44,910 nucleotides of DNA from Polaribacter sp. (GTDB taxonomy: Bacteria > Bacteroidota > Bacteroidia > Flavobacteriales > Flavobacteriaceae), in NCBI GenBank assembly GCA_020740485.1, contig DYMN01000019.1, forward strand, positions 1 to 44,910, read 5' to 3'. The translations under genes were made by a program, and so were the position numbers. The notes below the pieces were generated by a model that was not told the origin of the DNA, did no database searches, and worked only from the letters and a program-made list of their open reading frames with translations. Positions 7,628-15,693 of this stretch are shown in pieces (position 1 is the stretch's first letter; each line of letters starts with the position of its first letter).

Positions 7628-7976
7628 GTTGTTTGTTGTTTATTGTTTGTAGTTTATTATTAGTCTTCTGACAAAATGGATTGCTAAACTATTTAGCATC
7701 TTTAATGGTTCAAATGTAACAATAAATATTAACTAAATATGATAAAAGTCAATCATTTTTTCTAATTTGAATATCGATTATCTTTATTTGTATTGATTTA
7801 TGCATCCTCTAAAAACCTTTTTCACTATGAAATAGTCTTTTCGAAAATTACCGCATTATTATAAAAAAATGTTGCTCTGATTTTGCTACGGCAAAAATTT
7901 TGTTGCTTTTTTGGTATTTTACTTTCCTTACGAAGTTCTAATACCAAAGTGATGATATTTTTTAGATATTTGCATT
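7628..7976. other. Divergent intergenic region between sodA and recR
   Basis: This 349-nt gap holds the SOD -7 element and, near recR, a 9-bp inverted repeat TTTGGTATT (7910-7918) / AATACCAAA (7940-7948), plus a small hairpin TTTTGCtacgGCAAAA (7881-7896). The longer inverted repeat ends 28 nt before recR and could be a regulator site or a leader hairpin; I see no gene here. Confidence 0.4.
7711..7718 (-). promoter_or_regulatory. -7 element (TACATTTG) for the SOD operon
   Basis: On the minus strand TACATTTG fits TAnnTTTG, 83 nt upstream of the sodA start codon, implying a long untranslated leader that contains TTTATTG/TTGTTTG-like repeats. A -33 box is not obvious. Confidence 0.4.
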
Positions 7977-8594
7977 ATGAATTTTTCGTCTAAATTATTA
8001 GAAAGAGCTGTTGATGAGGTTTCGCAATTGCCCGGCATAGGAAAGCGCACGGCTTTACGATTAGTATTGCATTTGCTCAACAGACCTCCATCGCAAACAG
8101 AGCAACTTACTACCTCCTTATTACAATTGGTACAAAATATCAAATTTTGTAAGAATTGTCATAATATATCCGATACTGAAATTTGTGAAATCTGCGCTAA
8201 TCCCCGAAGAGATGCAGAAACGGTTTGTGTAGTAGAGGACATTCGCGATGTAATGGCTATAGAAAACACGGCTCAATTCAATGGACATTACCACGTGTTG
8301 GGTGGAAAAATATCGCCTATAGAAGGGATTGGCCCTCAACATTTGCATATTGACAGTTTGGTTGAAAAAGTAAAAACCGATTCAATTAAAGAGTTGATTT
8401 TTGCACTGAGCAGCACCATAGAAGGGGACACTACAAATTTCTATATTTTTAAAAAATTGCAAGGAATTGACATTAAAATCACAACCATAGCCCGTGGAAT
8501 TTCAGTAGGCGACGAATTGGAATATGCTGATGAAGTTACCTTAGGGAGAAGTATATTACACAGAATACCTTTTGAAAATTCATTAAAACGATAA
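7977..8594 (+). CDS. recR: Recombination mediator RecR
   Basis: A 205-aa protein of normal length for RecR. It has the N-terminal helix-hairpin-helix ([23 protein letters not shown]), the four-cysteine zinc finger [16 protein letters not shown] (~57-72), and the Toprim domain starting [15 protein letters not shown], with the RecR-typical segment [16 protein letters not shown]. It ends with the usual [14 protein letters not shown]. RecR works with RecF and RecO to load RecA on gapped single-stranded DNA. It is transcribed alone, convergent with fabI and separated from it by a shared hairpin terminator. Confidence 0.97.
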   Translation: MNFSSKLLERAVDEVSQLPGIGKRTALRLVLHLLNRPPSQTEQLTTSLLQLVQNIKFCKNCHNISDTEICEICANPRRDAETVCVVEDIRDVMAIENTAQFNGHYHVLGGKISPIEGIGPQHLHIDSLVEKVKTDSIKELIFALSSTIEGDTTNFYIFKKLQGIDIKITTIARGISVGDELEYADEVTLGRSILHRIPFENSLKR

Positions 8595-8596
8595 AA

Positions 8597-8628
8597 AAAC
8601 CCCGAAGGTTTTGAAACCTTCGGGGTTT
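8597..8628. terminator. Bidirectional terminator between recR and fabI
   Basis: The perfect inverted repeat AAACCCCGAAGGTTT / AAACCTTCGGGGTTT with a 2-nt centre starts 2 nt after the recR stop and ends 4 nt before the fabI stop. The flanking A tract makes it a strong terminator for fabI (T run on the minus strand); in the recR direction the T run is shorter. Confidence 0.85.
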
Positions 8629-8632
8629 GAAT

Positions 8633-9457
8633 TTATTCATTATGTTGACTGTTCATGAAATCGTCCATAATGGCATCGCTGATTCCCATATTGGAAAAAC
8701 CACCGTCGTGGAAGAGATTTTGTAGCGTCACTTTCCTTGTTAAATCGGAGAATAATGTAATGGTGTAATTGGCGCAGTCTAAGGCAGAAGCATTACCGAG
8801 TGGTGACATTTTTTCAGCAAAGGTGTAAAAACCACCAAAACCTTTTACTCCGCTTCCGGCTGTTGTTACCGTAGGCGACTGAGAAATTGTATTTACTCTA
8901 ACCTTTTTATCTCTACCCATATGATACCCAAAACTACGAGCTACAGATTCCAAATAGGCTTTATTATCCGCCATATCATTATAATCCGGAAAAACGCGTT
9001 GTGCTGCCATATAAGTCAAAGCGACAATGCTTCCCCATTCATTCATGGCATCTTTTTTATACAAAACACTCATTAATTTATGAAAAGATAATGCTGAAAC
9101 ATCCCAACCTTTTTGGGTGAAATCGTAATCCTCTTCCGTGTAATGAAGTCCTTTGCGTACATTGACAGACATTCCGATCGAATGTAGAACAAAGTCCAAT
9201 TTTCCACCGAGAATTTGCATAGCTTGATCTATTAATTCTTCTAAATCTTCAACGTTGGTAGCATCCGCCGGAATAACCACAGAACCTGTTTTCTCTGCTA
9301 ATTCGTTAATAGTTCCCATGCGCATGGCCACCGGCGCATTGGTTAACACAAAACTGGCGCCTTCTTCGTGTGCGCGCTCTGCCGTAATCCATGCTATTGA
9401 TTTTGAATCTAATGCTCCAAAAATGATTCCTTTTTTTCCTTTGAGTAAATTATACAT
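8633..9457 (-). CDS. fabI: Enoyl-[acyl-carrier-protein] reductase (NADH) FabI
   Basis: A 274-aa short-chain dehydrogenase-type protein. The N-terminus MYNLLKGKKGIIFGALDSKSIAW has the FabI version of the nucleotide-binding motif (ALDSKSIAW replaces the classic TGxxxGxG). The catalytic pair is Tyr-X6-Lys in YNDMADNKAYLES (~158 and ~165), the spacing typical of FabI. LDFVLHSIGMS corresponds to the conserved HSIG region. It reduces trans-2-enoyl-ACP, the last step of each elongation round in fatty acid synthesis, and is the known triclosan target family. A short direct repeat lies directly upstream. Confidence 0.96.
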   Translation of the reverse strand: MYNLLKGKKGIIFGALDSKSIAWITAERAHEEGASFVLTNAPVAMRMGTINELAEKTGSVVIPADATNVEDLEELIDQAMQILGGKLDFVLHSIGMSVNVRKGLHYTEEDYDFTQKGWDVSALSFHKLMSVLYKKDAMNEWGSIVALTYMAAQRVFPDYNDMADNKAYLESVARSFGYHMGRDKKVRVNTISQSPTVTTAGSGVKGFGGFYTFAEKMSPLGNASALDCANYTITLFSDLTRKVTLQNLFHDGGFSNMGISDAIMDDFMNSQHNE

Positions 9458-9458
9458 T

Positions 9459-9490
9459 GAAAGTTAAAAGTTAAAAGTTAAAAGTAAAAG
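9459..9490. repeat. Heptamer direct repeat (AAAGTTA) upstream of fabI
   Basis: Three exact copies of AAAGTTA in tandem plus a partial fourth (AAAGTAAAAG) begin two bases upstream of the fabI start codon. This would form the 5' leader of the mRNA; it may vary in copy number between strains. Confidence 0.6.
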
Positions 9491-9618
9491 CCTGTATTGT
9501 TGTAAAGGCGTGTTAAAAGTATTTAATGATGTTACCCTACAATAACCTTTGGTGTTAATTGATAATTTTGCGTTTTAAAAAATTAAAAACATCAGGTATT
9601 AAAAAAAGCAAAAATAGA

Positions 9619-11280
9619 TTATTTTTTGAATTGTAAAAGTTCAGCAGCATGTTTTAGTGCTGTTTCACTAATTTGCTTACCCCCTAACATCTCGGCAATT
9701 TCTTCTAAACGCTCTTGCGGTGTCAATTTTGAGATATGCGTGTTTGTTTTTGTGCCCTCTTGTTTTTTGTAAACTTTAAGATGTTCCTCCCCTTTCGAAG
9801 CTATTTGGGGTAAATGAGTGATGGCAATGACTTGCATATCATGCGCCATTGTTCTCATTATTTCACCCATTTGAATTGCTACTTCACCTGAAATTCCGGT
9901 ATCAATCTCATCAAAAATGATAGTAGGTAATTTTGTTTTTTTTGCCAAAACAGATTTGATAGCCATCATAATGCGCGATAATTCACCGCCTGATGCTACT
10001 TTGCCCACCATTCCTTTTGGATTGCCTTTATTAGCGCTGAACCACCATTGCATCGTGTCAGCGCCATAAGCATTAAATTTGTCAGATGTAGCTAATTTCA
10101 CCTCAAAATCTGCTTCTTTCATCCCCAATTTGTAAAGAATTTCCTTTATTTCATTTTCAAATTGAGGTAAGTGTTTTTTTCTATTTTCGTATAACAAGTC
10201 TGCTATTTTGCTCAGTTCAATTTGTGAATTGTAAAGTTCTTCCTTTTTTTCTTTTAATATTTGATCAGAATCAGAAATGCGTTTCACTTTCTCTTCTAAG
10301 TCTGCATAACGCATTAATAAATCATCTTCCGAGTTTACATGATGTTTTTGCATCATAGCATAGTAAACTTGAAGTCTTTGGTTTACATTTTCCAATTGAT
10401 CGGGGGTGTACTGTTCTTTGTCTAATATAGAAGCTATTTCGCGTTCCAAATCCGATAGTTCAATATAGGAAGAATGAACCCTATTGAACAAATCATCATA
10501 AACGGAGCTAAAAGATTTAATTTTTTCTAAATGATTTTTCACTTGATACAAACGCGGATTGATTCCCCATTGTTCTTCTGAAATGGAACGATAGGTTTCT
10601 GATAAACTATTCTGAATCAAGTCTATATGTGAAAGTTTTTCTTGCAAGACTTCTAATTCTTGAAATTCTCCTTTTTTAATATCCGCCAAATGCAATTCTC
10701 TATAAAGGTGATAATTATATTCGGATTCTTGCTTTTCTTTAGCGAACTGCGACACTAATGCGTCGTAAGCAGCATTCAACTTTTCGTAAGCGGTTTTTTG
10801 GCTCAAATATTCAGCAAAAATAACTTGATTGTCTGACCAAGCATCAACCACAGCATATTGAAATGAAGTTTCGTTCATCCGTAAGGTTTGATGTTGCGAA
10901 TGTACATCTATCAATTTGGACTGCAATTCCGATAACACTTCCAATCGTACCGGAGTGTCATTAATAAAGGCGCGGGATTTTCCACCGGGTAAAACTTCAC
11001 GACGAATGACGGTTTGGTTGTCATAATCTATATCATTTTCATCAAAAAAGGGTTGTAAATCATAGTCCGCTACATCAAATTCTCCTTCAATGATGCATTT
11101 TTTATCTGCATTTCTCATAGCACCTGCATCTGCCCTATTTCCCAAAATCAAACCCAATCCGCCCAGCAAAATGGATTTACCAGCTCCGGTTTCGCCGGTT
11201 ATAGTGGTTAAACCTTTGCTGAAAATTACCTGAGCATCTTCTATGAGTGCGTAATTTTGTATGTTGAGTCGCGTTAACAA
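9619..11280 (-). CDS. recN: DNA repair ATPase RecN
   Basis: A 553-aa SMC-like protein. The N-terminus MLTRLNIQNYALIEDAQVIF is the RecN signature, followed by Walker A GETGAGKS (~31-38). The middle (~150-370) is rich in heptad-like charged and leucine residues, a coiled coil. The C-terminal ABC part has VASGGELSRIMMAIK and Walker B TIIFDEIDTGISG. RecN acts in double-strand break repair. The start codon is TTG: an in-frame stop (TAA) lies two codons upstream and the protein sequence from this TTG matches the family N-terminus exactly, so TTG is well supported. Confidence 0.96.
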   Translation of the reverse strand: MLTRLNIQNYALIEDAQVIFSKGLTTITGETGAGKSILLGGLGLILGNRADAGAMRNADKKCIIEGEFDVADYDLQPFFDENDIDYDNQTVIRREVLPGGKSRAFINDTPVRLEVLSELQSKLIDVHSQHQTLRMNETSFQYAVVDAWSDNQVIFAEYLSQKTAYEKLNAAYDALVSQFAKEKQESEYNYHLYRELHLADIKKGEFQELEVLQEKLSHIDLIQNSLSETYRSISEEQWGINPRLYQVKNHLEKIKSFSSVYDDLFNRVHSSYIELSDLEREIASILDKEQYTPDQLENVNQRLQVYYAMMQKHHVNSEDDLLMRYADLEEKVKRISDSDQILKEKKEELYNSQIELSKIADLLYENRKKHLPQFENEIKEILYKLGMKEADFEVKLATSDKFNAYGADTMQWWFSANKGNPKGMVGKVASGGELSRIMMAIKSVLAKKTKLPTIIFDEIDTGISGEVAIQMGEIMRTMAHDMQVIAITHLPQIASKGEEHLKVYKKQEGTKTNTHISKLTPQERLEEIAEMLGGKQISETALKHAAELLQFKK

Positions 11281-11448
11281 ATCTTATTAAATTGAATTTA
11301 CGAAAATAGAAAAAAAGTTTGTATTGTAGGAAATGGAAAGCTAATATTATGAGTTATAATTTGAACAAATTTGTTTTACAATGTTGAAATAATTATTTTT
11401 GCTTTTGATATATGACCCAATTTACAATTTAAAATAGTAAAATTAATA

Positions 11449-12345
11449 GTGCCCAATCCCATTTCAAAACTTTTAAATTCAGATAATTATTGCGGAAAAC
11501 CCTGCATTCAGGCATACAAGCAATTTTTTAATCCTAAATTTTGGTTAAGGGATTATCCCACTCTGTGTTATTTGACCTCAAACATTAAAAAAATTGACAC
11601 TAATGTTCCCAATAACAGTTCTGAAATTTTACCACAAATCTTCAAAACTGATTCCAAAAACTATTTCGATTTTTTTGCATCGTATCAATTTCCAAAAAAC
11701 AGTGAAAATGCTTTGGTCATTGTAGAGACAAGATCGGATGAATTAATTAAACTGATTTTGGCGAATGTGAGTTTTTTTGTGAGAGATTGGCAACTTTATA
11801 TTTTTCATTCTAGTGCTAATGAAAAATTTTTAAGAGATTTACTTGCTGAAAAAATTCAAAATATCCGATTGATTCCTATAGATATAGAAATAAATAACAA
11901 TCAGGATTACAATCTGTTAATGAAAGACAAAACCTTCTGGAACTATTTGGAACATCATCAGAGAGTTTTGATTTTTCAAACGGATTCATATATTAAAAAA
12001 GGAGGCATTGAGTCTTATTTAGCCTTTGATTACATTGGTTCACCTTGGTTTTGGTGGTTCAAACATTTTGGCACACAACGGGTGGGTGGCAATGGTGGAT
12101 TTTCACTGAGAAATCCTAAAAAAATGATAGAAATACTCGAAGAATTTGGAAATAACACCGAACCTTTGTGTATAGATTATCACAATGAAGATGTGTTTTT
12201 CAGTTATCATCTTTTCCAAGACCCCAACAGTATACTACCAAAATGGGACGAAGCCATGTTTTTTTCATCAGAAATAATAGATTGTCCCAGGTCAATGGCT
12301 GCGCATCAGGTGTGGAGGTTTCACGGTATTAAAAAAAGAGCATAA
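11449..12345 (+). CDS. DUF5672 family protein, probable glycosyltransferase
   Basis: A 298-aa protein using a GTG start; the nearest upstream ATG is followed by an in-frame stop after six codons. The central and C-terminal parts contain the DUF5672 hallmarks: RVLIFQTDSYI (a DxD-like position), FDYIGSPW, VGGNGGFSLRN and NEDVFFSYHL. The GNGGFSLR and EDVFFS blocks are shared with glycosyltransferases that work on surface glycans. Residues ~85-130 (NALVIVETRSDELIKLILANV) look like the first Rossmann-type strands of a GT-A fold. It is the first gene of the glycan island and ends 2 nt before the next gene. The nucleotide composition is noticeably more AT-rich than recN. Activity is inferred, substrate unknown. 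Confidence 0.8.
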   Translation: MPNPISKLLNSDNYCGKPCIQAYKQFFNPKFWLRDYPTLCYLTSNIKKIDTNVPNNSSEILPQIFKTDSKNYFDFFASYQFPKNSENALVIVETRSDELIKLILANVSFFVRDWQLYIFHSSANEKFLRDLLAEKIQNIRLIPIDIEINNNQDYNLLMKDKTFWNYLEHHQRVLIFQTDSYIKKGGIESYLAFDYIGSPWFWWFKHFGTQRVGGNGGFSLRNPKKMIEILEEFGNNTEPLCIDYHNEDVFFSYHLFQDPNSILPKWDEAMFFSSEIIDCPRSMAAHQVWRFHGIKKRA

Positions 12346-12347
12346 AA

Positions 12348-13325
12348 ATGAAAAAAGTTCTTTTGTTAGCCCCAAACGATTATAGTCTTTATAGACTTAT
12401 TAAAAAAAATCTTGAAAATCTGCATTTTCAAGTTGAGGTAATTCATCACAATTATAATTTTAAATACAAAAACGTATTTCAAAGATTAAAAAATGTTTTT
12501 TATAAAATTATTTTGAATGAAAAAACTTATAAAAATAAATTAAAAAATGAGTTCAATTTACATATTCAAAAAGAAATCATTTCCAATCAAAAATTTGATA
12601 TTACATTGGTGCTGAGATTTGATTTTTTCACAAAAGAAATTTTAGAATATTGTAAAAAGAGAACAGATAAATTTGTGGTGTATCAATATGATGGTCTAAG
12701 CAGGATAAAATCAAATTTCGAAAATCACATTTTATTTGATAAAATATATGTTTTTAACCTTTCTGATATCACTAATTATCCTACTCTCCCATTGGTAAAG
12801 AGTTCTAATTTCTATTTTGATTATATCAATCCGAAATCGGATAAAATTGGATATGATTTTTATTTTTTAGGTGGTTTTCATCCAAGTAGAATAGACATTA
12901 TCAACAGATTAACTCACTATTTTCAATTGAAAAATTTCAAGTATTTATTTGAAATCTATTTTGACCCAAAAGATGTTCAATTTATTGAATTGCATAACGA
13001 CATCACTCCGATTTATGATTTTATTGATTATGAAGTCTATTTAGAAAAGTTAAAAAATGCTTCAAACGTTGTTGATATTCTGATAGAAGAACATGAAGGA
13101 TTGTCCTTTAGGGTATTTGAAAGTTTGTATTTTGAAAAGAAATTAATAACAACTAACCCAACAGTAGTGACCTACGATTTTTATAATGAAAACAATATAT
13201 TTGTATTAAATTCTGATAACTTAAACGAGGTTGAAAATTTTCTAGCAAAAGATAAAGTTAAGATAGATAATGAGTTAATTAAGAATTATAGTTTTAGTAA
13301 TTGGTTTAGAAATATCAGTCAATAG
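12348..13325 (+). CDS. CgeB-like glycosyltransferase (GT-B fold)
   Basis: A 325-aa protein beginning MKKVLLLAPNDYSLYRLIKKN. The N-terminal half has Rossmann-like strands (FDITLVLRFDF, KFVVYQYDG); the C-terminal half has YDFYFLGGFHPSRI and EGLSFRVFESLYFEKKLITT, the E..R.FE.L pattern seen in CgeB/spore-maturation-type and related GT-B enzymes. No membrane helix is visible, so it is probably cytosolic. It is translationally close to the DUF5672 gene (2-nt gap). Sugar donor and acceptor are unknown. Very AT-rich, like its neighbours. Confidence 0.7.
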   Translation: MKKVLLLAPNDYSLYRLIKKNLENLHFQVEVIHHNYNFKYKNVFQRLKNVFYKIILNEKTYKNKLKNEFNLHIQKEIISNQKFDITLVLRFDFFTKEILEYCKKRTDKFVVYQYDGLSRIKSNFENHILFDKIYVFNLSDITNYPTLPLVKSSNFYFDYINPKSDKIGYDFYFLGGFHPSRIDIINRLTHYFQLKNFKYLFEIYFDPKDVQFIELHNDITPIYDFIDYEVYLEKLKNASNVVDILIEEHEGLSFRVFESLYFEKKLITTNPTVVTYDFYNENNIFVLNSDNLNEVENFLAKDKVKIDNELIKNYSFSNWFRNISQ

Positions 13326-13346
13326 CATTCTATTTAAACTACGTTT

Positions 13347-13535
13347 ATGATAAAAATTAGCATCATTATTCCAACTTACAGTGTTGAAAAAACAATAATT
13401 GAAACATTGGAGTCTGTATTTGCGCAGACTTTTGTAAATTATGAAATTATTGTTGTAGATGATGGATCAACAGATAATACTTATCAAATTGTTGAAAAGA
13501 TACTATTCCAAAAAATGTGTATGAGCTGTTTTTAA
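13347..13535 (+). pseudogene. Truncated family 2 glycosyltransferase (N-terminal fragment)
   Basis: This 62-codon frame reads [20 protein letters not shown] and continues to [18 protein letters not shown], an unmistakable start of a GT2 enzyme including the nucleotide-sugar-binding [11 protein letters not shown] functional GT2 needs at least ~220 residues and a DxD motif. Here the similarity stops near residue 52, the last residues are unrelated, and a minus-strand gene begins converging 42 nt later. It is best read as a remnant left by a deletion or rearrangement. Confidence 0.75.
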
Positions 13536-13577
13536 TTTATGTTTAAAAGAAATCATTTTTTAGGAGAAATGACTTCA

Positions 13578-14483
13578 TTAATATTTTTCAGCATATTCAC
13601 CCACTAAATTTCCCTTTTCATCTAATTTCCAAGATGTTGATGTATTGGCAGTCTTTATATAATATCGCTGTTCATCAGTTAAATTTTTATCATCGAGATA
13701 CCATCCTCCATGTTGTGCAATATAATTTCCTCCCAAACGTAAAGCATTGAAAAAGAAATTTGTTCTATTGTCTAATAAAACATCCGTTTGGGGCCAATAT
13801 AATGCAAAAGTCGTATCAATTTCGGTATCAAAAATATCTTTTTCAATCTCATTTTGCCAGAACTTGTTTTCCCAAGCAATCACTTTATCCTTTAATATAT
13901 AGGAATTTGGTATTGATTCTAAATCCAGTGCAAAACCAACTTTCGTTTTCTCTTTATGTTTCATTAATATATCCAACATGGGTTTTAAATAACCCTTTTC
14001 TAATTTAAAATTTGGGACAATGTCAGCATCTGTAACAACAAAAAAACCATCAGAATATTTTTTAAATATGGCTCTTTCTTGCCAAAAAACCATGTGACCT
14101 ACATTATTAGTCAATCGATGTAAAGTAATATTGGGCGTTTTTGCAATTTCTTCATAGTATGCTAATAGAGGTAAATAAGTTGAATTATTATCTATAATGA
14201 CAATATTTTTGGTTTCAACTTTAATTAAAAAATCTACTAATTTTCTTAAATAAAATAACTGATTAAAATTGATGATAATAACCGGTATATTGGTTGTGTT
14301 TTGTAATTGTTCATGAACTTGAGAAGTTGGTCTATTGAGCACTTCCTCTTTTATCTTATTTAATTTTTTGACATGTTGATTATATTTAATTCTATTTATT
14401 TTTCTCTCAAATTTGTATTTTATATATTCTATAATTTTTTTTAACATCTTATTAAATTTAAATCTTCCTGCAAATTTAGCCAT
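13578..14483 (-). CDS. GT-A-type glycosyltransferase family protein
   Basis: A protein of 301 aa from the first ATG. Residues ~65-110 contain IPVIIINFNQLFYLRKLVDF and NIVIIDNNSTYLPLLAYYE, a GT2-like donor-binding start, and FFVVTDADIVP (~155) gives the DxD-type motif in TDAD. The rest resembles glycan-locus proteins annotated as glycosyltransferases. It is transcribed against its neighbours. The start is uncertain: a -7-like TAAATTTG (14471-14478) lies inside the first codons, and a second ATG at 14447 (MLKKIIEYIK) gives a 289-aa protein whose leader would then have a normal length. I give the longer form but consider 14447 at least as likely. Confidence 0.8.
   Translation of the reverse strand: MAKFAGRFKFNKMLKKIIEYIKYKFERKINRIKYNQHVKKLNKIKEEVLNRPTSQVHEQLQNTTNIPVIIINFNQLFYLRKLVDFLIKVETKNIVIIDNNSTYLPLLAYYEEIAKTPNITLHRLTNNVGHMVFWQERAIFKKYSDGFFVVTDADIVPNFKLEKGYLKPMLDILMKHKEKTKVGFALDLESIPNSYILKDKVIAWENKFWQNEIEKDIFDTEIDTTFALYWPQTDVLLDNRTNFFFNALRLGGNYIAQHGGWYLDDKNLTDEQRYYIKTANTSTSWKLDEKGNLVGEYAEKY
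14471..14478 (-). promoter_or_regulatory. Possible -7 element (TAAATTTG) inside the annotated N-terminus of the minus-strand GT
   Basis: On the minus strand TAAATTTG fits TAnnTTTG and lies 23 nt upstream of the ATG at 14447 but downstream of the ATG at 14483. If used, translation must start at 14447. No clear -33 box is seen. Confidence 0.3.
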
Positions 14484-14558
14484 AAATATATCTTGAAAAA
14501 ACTAAATTGAAAACATTTGCTATAGGCAACTTTTTTAATACTTAAAAATTTATTTTCG

Positions 14559-14566
14559 TATTTTTG
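14559..14566 (+). promoter_or_regulatory. Possible -7 element (TATTTTTG) for the GT4-led operon
   Basis: TATTTTTG fits TAnnTTTG and ends 5 nt before the ATG at 14572, so transcripts starting about 7 nt downstream would be leaderless or nearly so. The -33 region is not convincing. Confidence 0.35.
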
Positions 14567-14571
14567 CCAAT

Positions 14572-15693
14572 ATGAGAATCGGATTTGACGCAAAAAGATT
14601 ATTTCACAACCACACAGGTTTAGGCAATTATAGCCGTGACCTTGTGCGCATTATGAATAATTATTATCCTGATAATCAGTATTTTCTATTCAATCCTAAA
14701 AAAGACAAAAAGAACAGATTCCAACTTCTTGCTACTACTTTTGAAATCTTACCAACCGGTTTTTTTTCAAAATTATTTCCATTTTGGTGGCGAAGTTTTG
14801 GCATCAAAAAAGACATAAAAAATCAAAAATTAGATGTTTTTCACGGTTTAAGTGGTGAATTACCATTTGGAATAAAAAAAACGGGAATAAAAAGCATCGT
14901 TACCGTTCACGATTTGATATTTGTGCGATACCCGGAATTATACAAATGGCTCGACCGAAATATTTATGTAAAAAAACATACCCAAGCATGCCATGATGCT
15001 GATATTGTGGTAGCTATCAGCGAGCAAACTAAACGGGATTTAGTAGAGTTCTTAAAAATTGATGAATCAAAAATCAAAGTAATCTATCAAGGGTGCAATG
15101 AAGTATTTAAAAAGGAACAAACATCCGATTTTATAGATCAAACCATCAAAAAATACCAACTTCCGAATCACTTCCTATTGTATGTCGGTAGCTTGATCAA
15201 ACGAAAAAATGCACTCTCAGCTGTGAAAGCGGTAGAAAAAACCGGAGATCATTTGGTAATTGTTGGAGACGGACGCGACTATCGACAAAAAGTAGAAGCT
15301 TATGTAAATGAGCATCAATTAAATGACAAAATTCATTTTCTGAAAGATTTAACCTTGGAAGAAATCGCTGTTTTGTACAAAAAATCTGAAATTTTTATTT
15401 ATCCAAGTTCTTTTGAAGGCTTTGGCATCCCCATTATTGAAGCGTTATTTAGCAGAACTCCGGTAATTACCGGCACAGGCAGCTGTTTTTCTGAAGCCGG
15501 AGGTCCGTATTCTAACTATATACACCCTGACGACATTAACTCTATCGCATTAGCTATCAATGAAATAAAAAACAACTCCCCATTAAGAAAAGAAATGATA
15601 GAAAATGGCTATAAATATGTGCAACAATTCAATGATGAAATTATTGCCAAGAACTGGAATTCACTCTATAAATCTCTACTATCAAAAAAGTAA
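14572..15693 (+). CDS. Family 4 glycosyltransferase
   Basis: A 373-aa GT-B enzyme. N-terminal part: MRIGFDAKRLFHNHTGLGNY, the mannosyltransferase-like GT4 start with the glycine-rich acceptor loop. The middle has DVFHGLSGELPFG and IVTVHDLIFVRYPELYK. The C-terminal donor-binding part has YVGSLIKRKN and IYPSSFEGFGIPIIEAL, the E-x7-E motif (~283 and ~291). No membrane helix; acts at the cytoplasmic face of the inner membrane on a lipid-linked glycan by analogy. Its stop codon overlaps the next start by one base, so the two are translationally coupled. Substrate unknown. Confidence 0.9.
   Translation: MRIGFDAKRLFHNHTGLGNYSRDLVRIMNNYYPDNQYFLFNPKKDKKNRFQLLATTFEILPTGFFSKLFPFWWRSFGIKKDIKNQKLDVFHGLSGELPFGIKKTGIKSIVTVHDLIFVRYPELYKWLDRNIYVKKHTQACHDADIVVAISEQTKRDLVEFLKIDESKIKVIYQGCNEVFKKEQTSDFIDQTIKKYQLPNHFLLYVGSLIKRKNALSAVKAVEKTGDHLVIVGDGRDYRQKVEAYVNEHQLNDKIHFLKDLTLEEIAVLYKKSEIFIYPSSFEGFGIPIIEALFSRTPVITGTGSCFSEAGGPYSNYIHPDDINSIALAINEIKNNSPLRKEMIENGYKYVQQFNDEIIAKNWNSLYKSLLSKK

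Noticed and set aside
11281-11448. Upstream ATG (11413) as start of the DUF5672 gene
   Set aside because: That frame meets a stop after six codons; the GTG at 11449 is the first usable start in the coding frame.
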